Shown: positions 34,870 to 47,754, counted from the stretch's first letter. The stretch: DNA of 64,000 bases from Epiperipatus broadwayi (GCA_028023455.1 JAQFVV010012416.1:3205594-3269593); one strand, 5' to 3'. Program-made: numbers and translations. Notes: generated by a model not told the origin, from the letters alone.

Positions 34870-37095
34870 AATAAACCTATTTATTATTTATTTAAAAAAA
34901 CAAAAAAAAACAAATGTAGTTTCTGTTATATATATATGCTATTGTCTTGGGTTCACAATATTATTATTTTCATTGTGTTAAAGATATTCAGAATATTCCA
35001 ATATTCACAGAAATAAAAATAAAGTCACGTATATAATTGTGATTTCTAAGTAAAATCAAGGTAATAGATAGTTAAACATTTGCAGATACGAATAATAATA
35101 TTTTACATTAAGATATATTTCAACTATGTTTATCTTCTAAGAAGAAAGACTGCACAATATGGAAATGAAGATTTCTTGACAGTTCAGGAGATTATTTATA
35201 TTATTTCAGACTGCACACGATTAAGTTATTTAGACGTCGAATGACTATTTTATTTCAAGATCCAATTACATTTAATTACTTATGAAGGTTGACTGTGGGA
35301 GGACAGAAAGACATAAAAAGCACCATTGTTTTTTCTACAATCGCCAGTGATATCCTGAGTAAAAAGCTACTACTATTCTAAATTTAAAATATTTTAATTA
35401 GGCAATTAAATATCAGAATAAATATCTATTTATGTAATTTTAATGAGTATTGTTATTTAATTGTAGGAAGCAATCACTACAAGAGAAGTGTTTGCCTCCA
35501 ATAGTCGACCAGGATGTCATTCACTGATTCATTTATCCATTTATTTATTTAATAGGCAACATTACATGATAATACATTTTACAAAAGTCACAGTAGGACA
35601 CTTGAGATTATTTATTTTTGTTATTTTCATAGTTATTTATCCAATTCTTTATGTCATAATATCAAATATTGGTAGTAGAAGTCTTCCATATTTATTCCAT
35701 GAACTATAAGAAAAGTACATTTTGTGGTAGTCTTACATAAATTAAATATTTCCAATCATGCTATTCAGAATTGATGATAAGACTATTACCATACTTTTGA
35801 AATATTAGAAGATTTATTACAAAATACTTTTTTAAGTACAGATTTATTTTACTCAGAGAATATAATTTAATGGGAAGTTGAGTCTGATAAATATTTTGCA
35901 AAAGTAAAAAATTTCCCTCTCTACCATTTATTCCAAATCATTTATTATGCTATGATTATTTGCAGTATTGTTTGATTTTTCCTTCATCTTATTGTAAGTC
36001 TCTGTAGTGCCATCTTAAAATTATTGTAACCTCACTAAGTATAGCCTGTGTTCCCGGAAAAGAGTCTCTCGAATAATAGTAATTTCTTAATATAATATTC
36101 TCATCACCCGGCAGTAAAAGAGGTTCAGGTTACAATATATATATATACATTTCATAAAAAAAAATTCCTTCTTTCTTCAAGTAAAGAAGGGGTTTAAACA
36201 CCTGAATTGTCCCATTAGAACTGATAGCCTACAATTTAATAGCATATACTACATATATATATATTTGACTGTGAATATATTCTAGCTACAAAACTGACTA
36301 TTATGCAACCATGGTAGGAAGATATAGGTGTTTAAATACCTGTCTTACCTGAAAAATAAAAGGTTTTTTATAAAATATATATGGAAGAGTTCATCTGACA
36401 TCTTTCTCACTACATTGATAGCTTAAAAAGACTGTATAAGATAATTTAGTATTATGAATTAATTTGATTAGTTAATTATTTTGTTTCAGCATAGTGCCAT
36501 TTTCTTTCTGTTTATCTAAGCTTATAAAATAGGTCACAATTTGGACACTGTAAATCAGCGCCAAATATTTAAATAAGGCAAAAAATATTACAATATTAAA
36601 CTCAATTAACTTTCTAACAAAATAAAATCCCTGATTTTTATTTCACTTTTGAATGGTAAGTTTTAAATTGTGCTTCATGCAAAAAGGTGAAGCTTAGTAT
36701 GATTAGAAAAGACTTAAACAGCTGAGCACTTTCAGAGAACTTAAGTCTCCATATGCATAGCCTATTTGGGGAGTGTCAGCTTACATTAACAAATAGCATT
36801 GCTAGTTAATTGTAAACATAGATTATGAGGTTTGTTTATAATAAATGTCAGTTTGGCATAACAGTTTGGTTATATTTATTATAAATATAAGTAGCTTTAT
36901 AAGAAAATTGTCCATAACAACATTCTTGCATTATCTAAGTACTTGCTCTTTTTGTGATAGCATTGGAGTTGCAGTCTATTTATAAATTTAAATGGATATA
37001 AAAGAAGTGAGACTATTTTGCAATAGCTGGTAGCTGTTGGTTAATTATATATGTAGGTTGTCATGAAATTTTACAATAAATATCAATCTAGATTA
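34870..37095. other. AT-rich non-coding DNA
   Basis: A 6176-type arm word (GCTGAGCACTTTCA) occurs at about 36720. Hairpin-like TTCCTTC / GAAGAAGG lies near 36160-36190. No genes seen. Confidence 0.5.
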
Positions 37096-37099
37096 TACA

Positions 37100-37425
37100 T
37101 TGAATATATATATAAACAGAGATTACTTTTACCTTTTGTTGTTGCCAAAAATGTATCAATTATGACTAATTGACAACCCCCCTGAGGTTAAACAAGTTTT
37201 CTCCATTAGCATATAATCACTTTTGTTGGGTTTTTTTTGTTGAAGTAAAAGGAGATCAAACAAAAAACCAAAACAAAAGAGCTATTATAAGTTAATAGAG
37301 AAAATTTGTTTAGTCTCTGGAGGATTATCAATTAGTAATAATTGGTAGTTTTCTGGCAATATAAAAAGGCAAAAGTTTTCTCTGTTTACATGGATATAAT
37401 TTCCTTATTCTATTCTCTATTATAG
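37100..37425. mobile_element. Foldback element, family G copy 2
   Basis: TAAACAGAGATTACTTTTAC, ATTGACAACCCCCCTGAGG-side and GTTAAACAAG words mirror CTAATTGG, TTAGTCTCTGGAGG and CTCTGTTTACATGG, as in 21619-21864, with an extra centre about 80 bp long. Confidence 0.78.
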
Positions 37426-37996
37426 TAATATCCATGCAAATATTTAATTCAATATATATGTACACACACACACACTGCTGTAGTGACAATTTTGGTCACT
37501 CAGTAAGAAAATCATTGGCAAGCAAAAAAACAAAAAAACATCTTTAAATTCATTAAACCATCACTGCTATATTATTAACCTTTACTGCTTCTATAATATC
37601 ATGTATATCAAGTGAATGATGGAAAACTTTATAGAAAGTATACTTGATAATATAACTAGACTCTTGCTCGCATATTAGCAACCATTTTAAAACAATTAGT
37701 TACATTTCTAATAAATTATCCCGAAGTTAATTTACTATTGATATTATTTTTAATTGAAGGATTACTTACAATTAGCCCTAATCTTTCAATTATCATTTAT
37801 GGCTGTGAAACCTTAGCATTTACATTAAGAATACATTAAAAATTTACAAACTAATAAAAAAAATCATGTAACATTCTGATTTAAATCTCAAATGAAACCA
37901 AAATCAAATTGCATAAAAGAAAACACTTTAAAAAAGTGCAAGTTGTAATTTGAAATTAATAATGTTTTGTGTTGAATGCAAGTCACATGACAAGAA

Positions 37997-37998
<2 letters not shown>
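37426..37998. other. AT-rich non-coding DNA
   Basis: No feature recognised. Confidence 0.5.

Positions 37999-38002
<4 letters not shown>

Positions 38003-38074
<72 letters not shown>
38003..38074. repeat. Long (TA)n microsatellite
   Basis: About 36 uninterrupted AT/TA units, the longest TA tract in the window, next to the aberrant block. Confidence 0.97.
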
Positions 38075-38078
<4 letters not shown>

Positions 38079-38084
38079 AAAAAG

Positions 38085-38562
38085 CAGCAGGCACAGATAC
38101 GAAAATAAAACCTCACAAGAACCTTACTATTCTAAAAAAAGAGAGACGCCACACTAGAAGACAAAGTAGGAAAAGAAAACACAAACACAGGGAGCATGAA
38201 CAAAAATCCAGACTACAAACAAAGGTTCAAATTTATAACACCCAGATAAAAAAAAACCCCCCAAAAAGAGAGGGAGGGAAAAAACAAGAAACACAAAAAA
38301 ACAAAAGAAACCAAAACGAGAGAGGAGAAAAAAAGAAAGACAAGGCAAACCCGGACAAACAAAAACAATAAAAAAACAAAACAACCTACTAAAAACAAAC
38401 AACCATGAGAGAGAAAACCCCCAAGACCAAAAACCAAAAACAAAAAAAACCACACACAAAAAAACAGAAAAAGAAAGAGAAAAAAAAGAAAACACCCGAA
38501 ACCCCCCCCCCAAAACACCCCCCAGAAAAAAAAAAAAAAACCCACACCACAAACCAACAGAA

Positions 38563-38593
<31 letters not shown>

Positions 38594-39172
38594 CAACTAG
38601 CAAACCCCCCCCCTTCAACAATACCAAAAACATTTTACCCGACAAAATTTAAACCCAAAAAATAAAAACACAACCAAAAAAACCAAAAAAAACAAAAAAC
38701 CAAACAGACCTATAGATTACGACGACTAAAAACTATATAGACCAAAGAAAAACATTGTGGCTTACAAAATTACCCCTTTCGGACCCCGGGCGGTCTTGGG
38801 TTGCTCCCCGGTGTTAGGCTGGATAACCGAGTCCTCCTCCTACGCGGAAGGGGATCCCCGCCGGCCGCGGGTCTTTTTCCAAAGTTACCCCACCATCCCC
38901 CCGGCCCTTTGACCCCCACCACGCAAAACCACCCTCACCCCAACCCCCGCGACAAACGCCCCAGCCCAAACCGAGACGAAAACGACCCCAAACAAAAAAA
39001 AACCCCAAAGAAGAAGCCCCCCCCCCCACAACGCCCCACCACCCCAAAGAAACAAAAAAAAAAAGACAAAGAAAAAAAAAAAAGAAAAAAAAAAAACCAC
39101 CACAACCCGAAAAAGGAACCCACACCCCCCAGCCCCCCAGCGGACCCCCCCGGCGCATTAAAAATTGTAATG
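38085..39172. other. Aberrant A/C-rich low-complexity block, likely assembly artefact
   Basis: For about 1.1 kb the plus strand is built of A and C with very little T (38461-38580 contain none) and homopolymers of C and A everywhere. This is unlike every other part of the window. A patch at about 38770-38890 is instead GC-rich (CCCGGGCGGTC, CCGCCGGCCGCGGG). Normal AT-rich sequence resumes at about 39160. The long open frames on both strands (Lys/Pro/Gln-rich on plus; Phe/Leu/Gly-rich on minus) exist only because T-less DNA cannot spell stops. Position beside the longest TA tract suggests a badly filled gap or low-quality reads. A real low-complexity satellite or foreign DNA is less likely. 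Confidence 0.75.
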
Positions 39173-40170
39173 TAGCTTTCAGAAATTGGGAAACATAGAA
39201 TTTGTTAAAATAAAAGCTTATAGATTGTAATATGGGGAAAGAATTCTACAAGATTTACATCAAGCAGATGAAATGACTAGAATAAGGTTAAACACTTTTA
39301 AAACCATAATATAAACATTACAAATTTACTTATTATCATCATTCACTAATCATATTAAAATCTTTCAAATGTTTTAACTTAGTATATGAATACTGGCAAG
39401 GCAATTATTATAAAGTGACTATAATTGCTGTCAAATTCACTGTAAAAATTTTGCAGGATTTAATTAATATATAATTAGATAAAGGCTTTTCTAAGCTCAT
39501 TGCTCTTATAACATTTCACTCCTCAGAAATATCAATAATTATCCTTTTACCTATATGAGGAATCTGGAACTAGATAAAAATGAATTCATTTTGCATAAAC
39601 CAGTAGAATGTTCAAAGATAATATTATTTGCAACTTATTAAATAAATTATAGAAAGTGTGACTTGTAAATGATTATTAGAATATACATATTTAGAATTTA
39701 AGTACAAATATTATTATCCAGTATTAGCACTATACATACAATAGCAATTATTTAATTAAGTCATTGTTAAAATGAAGAGAATATGTAGCATGGGTGGTAT
39801 AGCAAAAGTTATCAAACCTGTAAACATGGGCAAGGAAATTCAGATATCTATAACACTACCCTCACATTATTAAGTAAGTAAAAATTAAAGAATATATGTG
39901 GGCTAGAGATAATCTCTAGTTTAATGAATGATCAGTAATAATCATTAATATAATTCAATAAAATGCTTTGTAGCAAAATTGTGAGTTTAGAAAGTTTGAC
40001 GCTTGAGTTCAAACTATAACAAATTGCTATCTATAAAATCCTAAGTAAACGAGGGAAATATGTACAATTCTATAAAGTGGTTTGTAGCAAAATTGTAAGT
40101 TTAAAAGGTTTGATAAATTGTTACTTATAAAATCCTTAACAAATTATGAAAATATATGTAAGACATTGTG
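39173..40170. other. AT-rich non-coding DNA
   Basis: GGGCTAGAGATAATCTCTAG (39900-39919) holds a small palindrome shared with the 3.6-kb foldback. Confidence 0.5.
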
Positions 40171-40275
40171 ATCTAGGCTAACTGATGAGTGCTGGTTTAG
40201 CACAAAATATATATCGTGGGGATCTTTTCTTTTTACATGTCATTGGTCATGTGTTTCAGAAAATTGTGATGAAAT
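40165..40275 (+). repeat. Family B fragment
   Basis: GTGATCTAGGCTAACTGATG, GTGGGGATCTTTTC and ACATGTCATTGGTCATGTGT match family B around a decayed ribozyme. Confidence 0.7.
40175..40220 (+). ncRNA. Hammerhead-like motif, family B, G12 lost
   Basis: Core CUGAUGA intact, stem II GUGCUG/UAGCAC fully paired, but GAAA reads AAAA; stem III AUAUAUAU self-complementary; stem I not kept. Confidence 0.5.
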
Positions 40276-40499
40276 AGAAGTTTCAAAAAAAAATCTCTAT
40301 ACATAAAGTTAAAAGTATATCTAAAAAACAAGATGTATATGATATGAAAATTACAATATGAACTATGCATGTCTTGCTCACTTGGAAAAAAAGTAAACCA
40401 GATAAATGTATCTAGGATGAGAGGAATTGATCTGTCATCTGGATGCTTGGGATAACATTAAGATAAAGTAAAGGATACACTGAGAAAGAATACATATTT

Positions 40500-41110
40500 A
40501 GAAATGCATTACTAGAAATCCCTGTGAGTATTTTTTAATTATTGCAGGGTTATAAATAATTGAGTTTGTTTATTCAGCTTTAAAAAATATACTTATTTAA
40601 TATTTATGAGAGGAAAAAATGTTTAAAATTTAATTCAAAATTATAAAAGTTTAGAACGTGGAATTGATAAAAAAAATTGAATTGATAAAAACATTTCTGA
40701 TAAATAATATTAACATTAAACTATACTGTTATTCCTCAGTGGTCCTTAAGCAATATTTTTAATTGTTGTAGGCTTAGAAATATTTTTTTTTTACTTGGCT
40801 TTAAAAAAAAATTAGTTATTTAATATTTATTTTAAAATTATATGAATTCAGATCATCATTATAAAAGCATTTCCATGAATTTAAACTGATTGCTTTGCTA
40901 TTATACACAATAGATAAATAATATTACTATATTTTATTATCTCTCTATATTCCTGTTGTTTTTTTTATTAATTAAAATTTTGAATTAATGCATTATACAA
41001 TTCACTTCAAATTATCTTCACGGTTTATATCTTATCCAATCTGCTTCTATGTTTTGCAAATTAGGAAACAGTAACAATACTTACAAGTCAAAGCATGATA
41101 CATTAATGAT
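40500..41110 (+). repeat. AT-rich dispersed repeat, family H copy 1
   Basis: It matches 43490-44130 in the same orientation: TTTTTAATTGTTG, GTGGAATTGATAAAAA versus GTGGAATTTATAAAAA, CCATGAATTTAAA versus CGTGAATTTAAA, and TTCAAATTATCTTCA. Each copy itself contains two diverged units of about 200 bp. Origin unknown. Confidence 0.6.
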
Positions 41111-41389
41111 TTTTATTGGTCGCTTATTGGACTAGAGATTAACCAATATTTCTATAGTTTAATTTTCATTACATCACTCTAAGCATGATACTTTTTTAAT
41201 TTTATTTGATTATGAACATCTTCAAATTTATTTCAGAACACATACCTTGCCTAAATATGATACTTTAGAGTTTATGTTTAGAAATTAAAGTTGATGAAAT
41301 CTTTCTAAACTGAATATGGTTATATGAGGAGGAAGGAGTGATATGTGTGTGAAAAATAACTGGAATTTTGTAATAAAAAGTTGTGCATT

Positions 41390-41800
41390 TATTTTTAAGT
41401 GTTACAAATTGAATGAATCCCTTTCAAAATACAGTCCATTAAAAGCAATGTACTAGTCTAAATGTGTTTTTTCACTTTTCAAAATAGTCCAGAAACTTTT
41501 ACAAAATGATGTCTTTTAATGTCTCTGTCGTTTTTTCATCACCACTTCTAAGCCTGCAAAAAAAAGTTGGGGGGAGGGGGCAGACATTTTTTTCATTCGA
41601 GACAATAAAAAGAAGTCACAAAAAGAAAAATGCAAATATGCTGATGGATATGCTAGGTCATGCTGAATTTAATCAAAAATTGTTTCCTACTCAAGTCTTA
41701 GTGAACTGGTGTGTTGTTAGGGTAAAGATTGCATTCACCATTAACCCAAGAATCAGGATGTTCCATTTTACTGCCCCGCTCAAATTTTTCAGAACTTGTA
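41390..41800 (-). pseudogene. Mariner-type transposase C-terminal remnant
   Basis: Minus-strand frames include CDFFLLSRMKK (about 41590-41625) and, further on, YIAFNGLYFERD (about 41410-41450). These match the CDFFLFPKMKK and C-I-x-x-x-G-x-Y-F-E-x-D blocks of the mariner transposase lineage related to SETMAR/GVQW3. CDFF carries what would be the last acidic catalytic residue. Frameshifts, stops and a GGGGGAGGGGG insertion show decay. The plus-strand open frame at 41506-41823 is its antisense. Terminal repeats not found. Confidence 0.72.
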
Positions 41801-41829
41801 GGTTTCAAATGCTTAATTATTAAGCAGGT

Positions 41830-43480
41830 CTTACTGTGAGATGGTTAAATTTTATCTGAGATTTCTAAAAGTTAAATCTGCATTTTTGTGAATTTTTCTT
41901 TTTTACAGCTTTAAAATTCATGTTTCTAATAGTTTAATTTCAAAAAAATTCAAAATATGGTGTGAAAATCAAATATGCAGTCTGTCAAAGCATCTCAAGC
42001 TTCACAATAATGGGTAACCAATATATATTTTGCAATCTCAAACTTTGTGAGATTACTTTGAGAAAATATTACGGTGATCGAGAAAATATTATGATAGTCT
42101 AAAAACTTATTTTTTGACAAGTTTATGATTATATTTGTATCATAATTGTGTAATAATTATTAGAAATCAAAAATAAATGTTATTACATATGTATTATTTA
42201 CAGAAATATTTTATTTTTAAATATAAAAGAATATATTCTTCTGAATAGTGTTACAATTGAGATTAAGGTTGTGGGAAACACAGCTGTCTAGAAATGTGGT
42301 CACTCAGTAGATTGTTATAATGTTTAGCAATATTGTAAAAATTACAAAAAAAAATTTAAACTTTTAAAGCATAAATTGATAGATTTAGTAGTTAGTAAAA
42401 ATAATTTGTTACATCAAACAGGGAAGATTTCATTCATTTTGCAAAGTGAATCAACTATCTGAAATTTGTTGACATGGCAGCATTTTGTTTTGATTACAAT
42501 CTAATTTTTAAAATAATTCCAAAAATTAAATGTGATTTTTTTAAAATTTATTTAATTTCTAAACAAAAATATCTATCGAATGAGATCAAATTTATTATAT
42601 TCTGATAAATAATAATGGTTTAATATCAACATAAAAGTTGAAAGCTTCAATCTAGTGAGAAGAAAGAAATCTGCCAGAATTCAGGAGGGTTAAGAAGAAA
42701 TTCTGATTGAACAATATCATTTGCATAAAAAAAATGAACATCTTAATAGTAGACTTCACTCAACCTGCTTTTTTGGGCACATGATAAATTTGATTAAATC
42801 ATTCATAAAATTGTGTTTTCCCCAAAGCAGATTGCTTGTAAACTGCTTCAAGCATTACATCTGTTTTCTCTGCTATTTTTTCTTAAAGAAAACAGAATTT
42901 CATCTTGTTCCAACTTTTCAACCATTACAAAAATTGGCAAATAAGCAAGAAACATTTAAAAAAAATATTTACTAAGCTGCAACATGCCTCTCTGGATGAT
43001 GACAGGGGGTCACATCAAAAATATCTAATGGCAGAAGCTTGTACTATAATGTTTTTGCCCTCCAGAGAATGATTCTAGTTATTTTCAGATACTCAGTAAT
43101 CACATATTTGGTTGTGTGTACATACATATGATTTTATGTTGCAATATTAAAACAAGTATTTAATACTTATTAATGAATTATATAATAAATGTTCATATGT
43201 ATAGCGGTGAATATTTCACTTTATATTTTTAGTAAATAAATATTTAAGAATAAAAATAACATTTTTTTAATTTTAAATGTTTTAGTATTCATGTATTACT
43301 TTTACACATCTGATAGTTTTTGAAAAGCAGTACAATTGATTGTATTTCTGCCTGAGTTGAAAAAAATATAGTCAAAATAAATTTGATTTTTATTCTCATT
43401 TTTCTTTTCTATATTAATTAAAATATTTAAAATGTTATGTAATAATGGTATACCATAATTATATGCGAGTTTGATATTTC
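41830..43480. other. AT-rich non-coding DNA
   Basis: No gene or clear repeat seen. Confidence 0.5.
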
Positions 43481-43489
43481 AGAGCTAGG

Positions 43490-44130
43490 GACCCCTATGC
43501 AATATTTTTGTTTATAGGTTTATAAGTATTGCAATTCAAATATTTTTTCTTACCATGTAAGATTACATGGTAAGAAGAATTATTTGAATTGCAAAATTGC
43601 ATATGAAGATAGCAAAAATAAAGAAAAGGAAAAAGAAAAATGTTTAGAAGGAGTATATATAGGTTTATAAGTAGTTAGGTTTTTTTATGCTGCTATGTAA
43701 AATTTAATTTTTTTATATTTATGATAGGTAAAAATGTTTTAAAGGCAATTTAAGATTATAAAAACTTAATAATGTGGAATTTATAAAAAAAAAATAGGAT
43801 TTTTTTTTCTACTTTTATGGATTTCTGTGTAGTATTTTTAATTGTTGCATTTTTTATTCAACTTAAAAAAAATTAATTATTTCATATGTAACAGAAGACA
43901 AACCATCTATATAAAAGTATTTTCGTGAATTTAAATTCTGAACTAGCATTCACATTAAGTAAATAGCAATAATATCTATTCACAGTCTGATTAATATTTC
44001 AATTATATTAACTAGGTAAATTTTTGAATGAATGCATGGTATAAAAATGTTTTTCTGTTTCAAATTATCTTCATGATTTATATTATTCAAATTAAGAAGA
44101 CATAACTTATAAAAGTCAAATCAAGCTTTT
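43490..44130 (+). repeat. AT-rich dispersed repeat, family H copy 2
   Basis: Direct partner of 40500-41110, about 3 kb away; it additionally holds the hairpin at 43529-43593. Confidence 0.6.
43529..43593. repeat. Near-perfect hairpin, arms about 30 bp
   Basis: TTGCAATTCAAATA and CTTACCATGTAA on the left pair with TTACATGGTAAG and TTATTTGAATTGCAA on the right; loop of two or three bases. Confidence 0.92.
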
Positions 44131-44317
44131 TTTTATTTCTTTCAGGATGCAGAGACTAAGATTAATAAAATTATGAATGTGAAAGTCTAATTTGAAATTA
44201 TTTAATTGAGGGAAATGATATTTAGTTTTCCCATGCTTATGTTTTTTTAACAATAATAATGGGTCTGCAATTCTGTAAATATTTTACTTTTCTTTCCACA
44301 TGATAGTAGAACATTAA

Positions 44318-44622
44318 AACAGGCAAAACTCTGTATCTGTATTGCTACTCAGTACAATCCAGAGTAATTAATGGATGCCAGAAGGTTTGTGCATAAAATC
44401 CCTATCTAGTACCTACTCATCCAATATCTCCAGACTAGTTTCTGGCTTGTGGCCTTCATCAGTAAGGAGCCTTGGATTTGAGAGCACTGCACTTAGATCT
44501 TAGGTGCTAATGCAACCCTCCAGAAGCCACCTTTATCTCTATTTAACTACAAAACTATGAGTCTTAAATTGAAAACACTATAATATTTGCAATCCAAGCT
44601 CATTAGCTTATATAGTCAAATA
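44318..44622 (-). repeat. Family A arm A5
   Basis: GGCAAAACTCTGTATCTGTA, GGATGCCAGAAGGTTTGTGC, hammerhead, GAGAGCACTGCACTTAGATC and ATGCAACCCTCCAG in family order. Confidence 0.85.
44426..44470 (-). ncRNA. Hammerhead-like motif, family A, intact core
   Basis: Minus strand: CUCCUUA, core CUGAUGA, stem II GGC/GCC around CACAA (three G-C pairs), GAAA, palindromic stem III ACUAGU, H17 = C, then UGGAGAU pairing most of stem I. The best preserved family A ribozyme. Confidence 0.68.
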
Positions 44623-44724
44623 GGTCTGAACTCAGTTCAGTACCTACACATTTTGGTGTCTTTGGTTCTTTAATAATCATAGTCACTCCTATCCTATTAG
44701 GCAGGATTGGTTCTAAGCCAATCA

Positions 44725-44890
44725 ACATCACATGATCATCATTTCTTATGCTTGCTTATAACTGTTATTAAAACAGGAAAAACTCTCTATATGTATTGCC
44801 ATTCAGTGCAAGCCGGAGTAATCAATGGATGCCAGAAGGCTTTTGCATAAAATTTCTATCTAGTGCCTGCTCATCCAATATCCTCTTACT
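44725..44890 (-). repeat. Family A arm A6, truncated before the ribozyme
   Basis: It starts ACATCACATGATCATCATTT, then TTATGCTTGCTTATAACTG, giving the outer end of the family, and stops at ATCCAATATCCTC. Confidence 0.82.
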
Positions 44891-45078
44891 AATTCTAAAC
44901 TATTTTTTCTAAATAATTGTTAAACTTGTTTTTAATCATAATATGCATATCTTAATATACTTTACATTCCTTAAAACACAAAGTTTGCATTTAAGCTTAA
45001 TAACTTTTTACATTGCTTCTGCCACTCCTCAACAATCCATCATTTCTTAATGTCACTTAAATCCATTACATAAAAAAA

Positions 45079-45140
45079 TGTAATACAAATGTCTGTTAAT
45101 TAAAAACTATTGTTAATGGACATTTTATTTGTATTATATC
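45079..45140. repeat. Small hairpin
   Basis: GTAATACAAATGTCTGTTAA is mirrored by TTAATGGACATTTTATTTGT. Confidence 0.8.
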
Positions 45141-45151
45141 TTAACATGTAT

Positions 45152-45305
45152 TGAAATTAAATTGAGAGAAACTGCAAACCTTTCACGCTCATTAGTATCT
45201 AGCAGCCAACCAGATCATAAATACAAGACAGAGAATTTAACAAGAAAAGGGCAGTTAGATACTAATGAGCATGATAGGTTTGCAGTTTCTCTCAATTTAA
45301 TTTCA
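45152..45305. repeat. Inverted repeat, 50-bp arms
   Basis: Arms 45152-45201 and 45256-45305 (GAGAGAAACTGCAAACC / GGTTTGCAGTTTCTCTC) differ at very few positions and enclose a 54-bp loop. Confidence 0.92.
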
Positions 45306-47330
45306 GTACTGTGCACTTTATAAAATAAATATTACTTAACATGTATTATAAACTGAAAATGTTGATAGATGGCAAATTATAAAATTAGATAAATAATTTC
45401 TTTTGTGTCTCTCTTCAGTAAATTTATTTAATTACAAGTTGCTTTTAATTTTTTTCTAAAAAAAAAAAGAATGTACTAAGAGAAAATAATCTTCTCTTTT
45501 TTGTAAATAAAGAGAGATAAAATTTTATTTTTAATAAAATTTTTAAAAGGAAAAAATAAGATTTTAATACTGTGATAAATTTTATTTTAATTAGTTAGAG
45601 TTGTTGTTTATTTTTCTTTTTTCTTTATCTCTCTTTATTACAAAAAATTAAATCAATGCATTTGACTGGTTATCTTTTTTTTTGCAAGAAAATGTTTTTT
45701 TTAATTAGAAAGAAAATGACAAGAATTTTATGATGTTAATTTAAGTTCTTGACTTGTTATTCAATGTCAAAATTCAAGGTGAGAAATAGCAGAACCATTG
45801 TGTTTGTCAAAATTTTTCTAATTTGTTGTTATAAAAACTGTCATGTTGAAGACAGATTGTGATATGCTTGTAGGAAATATTGTTCTAAAAAATAGGAATG
45901 TAAATAAGTCAGGAGATCTAAATGTCTGATAAGAAGTTAATTCAAATTCAACTGCTGAAAAGGACAATAGAAGAAAAGAAATGCCTAATTTAATTGTTGA
46001 AGAGAAAAGTCAAGTCTTAATCTCAACTGCTAAAGAAGAAAGAAGCAGACATCTTATTTAAGCTGTGGCATAAAACAAAAGTTTTAACCAAACTTTTAAT
46101 ATACTATGAGTTTAATTATAAAATGGTTTTACAATAAAACCCATGTGCTAAGTTAGCCAAAATCTAGATATCATCTTCCACATAACCTGCCTTCACTGAA
46201 ATAAAATGTAGAGAAGTTACCCCCTAAAGTAATCTGCAACCTTGTCTTCAACCAAGAGCATGAATCTGTTTGTGTTAGTCTCACCTGGAAATTTTAGTCG
46301 AAAGAAATGAATAAAATTTGCCATTTGTTAATCTGGAAATACTACACATCAGGAAAAAATTAATTAATTAATCATGTTCATGTGTAGAAGTCTTGAATAA
46401 AATTCAACTGTAAATTATAACTGCAAAGAACTCAAAAGAAAAATCAAACCATGGTTACATGTGTTATTTTGTGTGCAACTAATAATTGTACATATTTTTA
46501 TTAATATTTTTACATTGTAAACATATTTTTTTAATTCATTCAATTTTTTCATAAAATTGTGAAAGAGGTTTTTTTTTAAATATATATATATATATTTTTT
46601 TAAATTTAATTTTTGGAACATGTTTTTTTTTCTTTTCATTAATTTTTCCCTCCTAAAAGTTAACAAAAGATTAATTAAACTAAGTCAAAGATTTTTTTTG
46701 AAAACATGATTTTTCCAACACTTGACTTATTTGTTTCAAAGAAATAACTTAATGAATTAAAAGTTAATTTAATGAATAGAAATCAGGTGGTTAATATAAT
46801 TTTTATGAAACTATATTTTTTTAATAAAATGAATGTTTAAAATTTTATACAATCATAGTAATTTTTTATTTATTGTTAATAAATGTTTTAAAATATTTGT
46901 TAGTCTTTATTCCACCCAATTCCTGTTATATGAATTGTCAATATGTGACTTTATTTCAAAATAGCTTAGCATTCTAGGATTATTTTAATTATCCCAAAAC
47001 TATTTACTTATAGTAGGGTAAACCTAAAAATTATTTAAACTGATTTAGAATAAGCTGAATTATTTATTTATCTTTTGCTCACAGTAATAGTCTATTAGTT
47101 CTTGCTTTCTGAGATAGATTAGAGCATAAGTTATAATATGGTTCAAAGGGTTTAGGTTGATATTTGGATTCCAGGTAGTACTGGATAGTGCAAAGATAGA
47201 TCCTTTAAACTCCATGCACTCCATTTTATTTATTATTAATTAGAAATTGTTTATAGTTGGCCAGTACACCAATGGTACTATATGGCCAGAGCATTGATGA
47301 AGATCATGTTTTAGTACCTCACCATTATTT
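45306..47330. other. AT-rich non-coding DNA
   Basis: No gene or clear repeat seen. Confidence 0.5.
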
Positions 47331-47331
47331 G

Positions 47332-47335
<4 letters not shown>

Positions 47336-47360
<25 letters not shown>
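47336..47360. repeat. (TA)n microsatellite
   Basis: Twelve TA units. Confidence 0.9.
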
Positions 47361-47362
<2 letters not shown>

Positions 47363-47754
47363 CTAATGGTTTAGCACCTGAATCTGTGCATCAAGATTAT
47401 TATGTTGTATTGATGCCCTAAGTTTGGCAGTGGCTAAATAATTAGCCTGGTCTGTAGTAGACCCATTTCAAATCCAGTCACAAGGTTGACTTATTTTATT
47501 GTTGATATTTATGATGCTGACCCATTATTATTCTTTGTAATTCTGGTTGAACTTATAATTAGTTTTTTGCTGATCTCTCTCATTATATTCATTGTTATTC
47601 CTTTTTATATTTAATTTTATAAGGTGGTGATTTCCCATCTTCTAATAATTTAGCTCTAATGTGGTGTACTGTTACAAATGGTTACTCTATTGTGGGACCT
47701 TGTAACCTCAGATTCTTCTTGTATTAAACCCCTATTGCTGTTATAATATATATT

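Noticed and set aside
38154-39175. Long open frames on both strands (Lys/Pro-rich plus, Phe/Gly/Leu-rich minus)
   Set aside because: They arise from near absence of T in a low-complexity block; no domain, no codon structure, many overlapping frames.
41506-41823. 105-codon plus-strand frame
   Set aside because: Antisense of the mariner transposase remnant.
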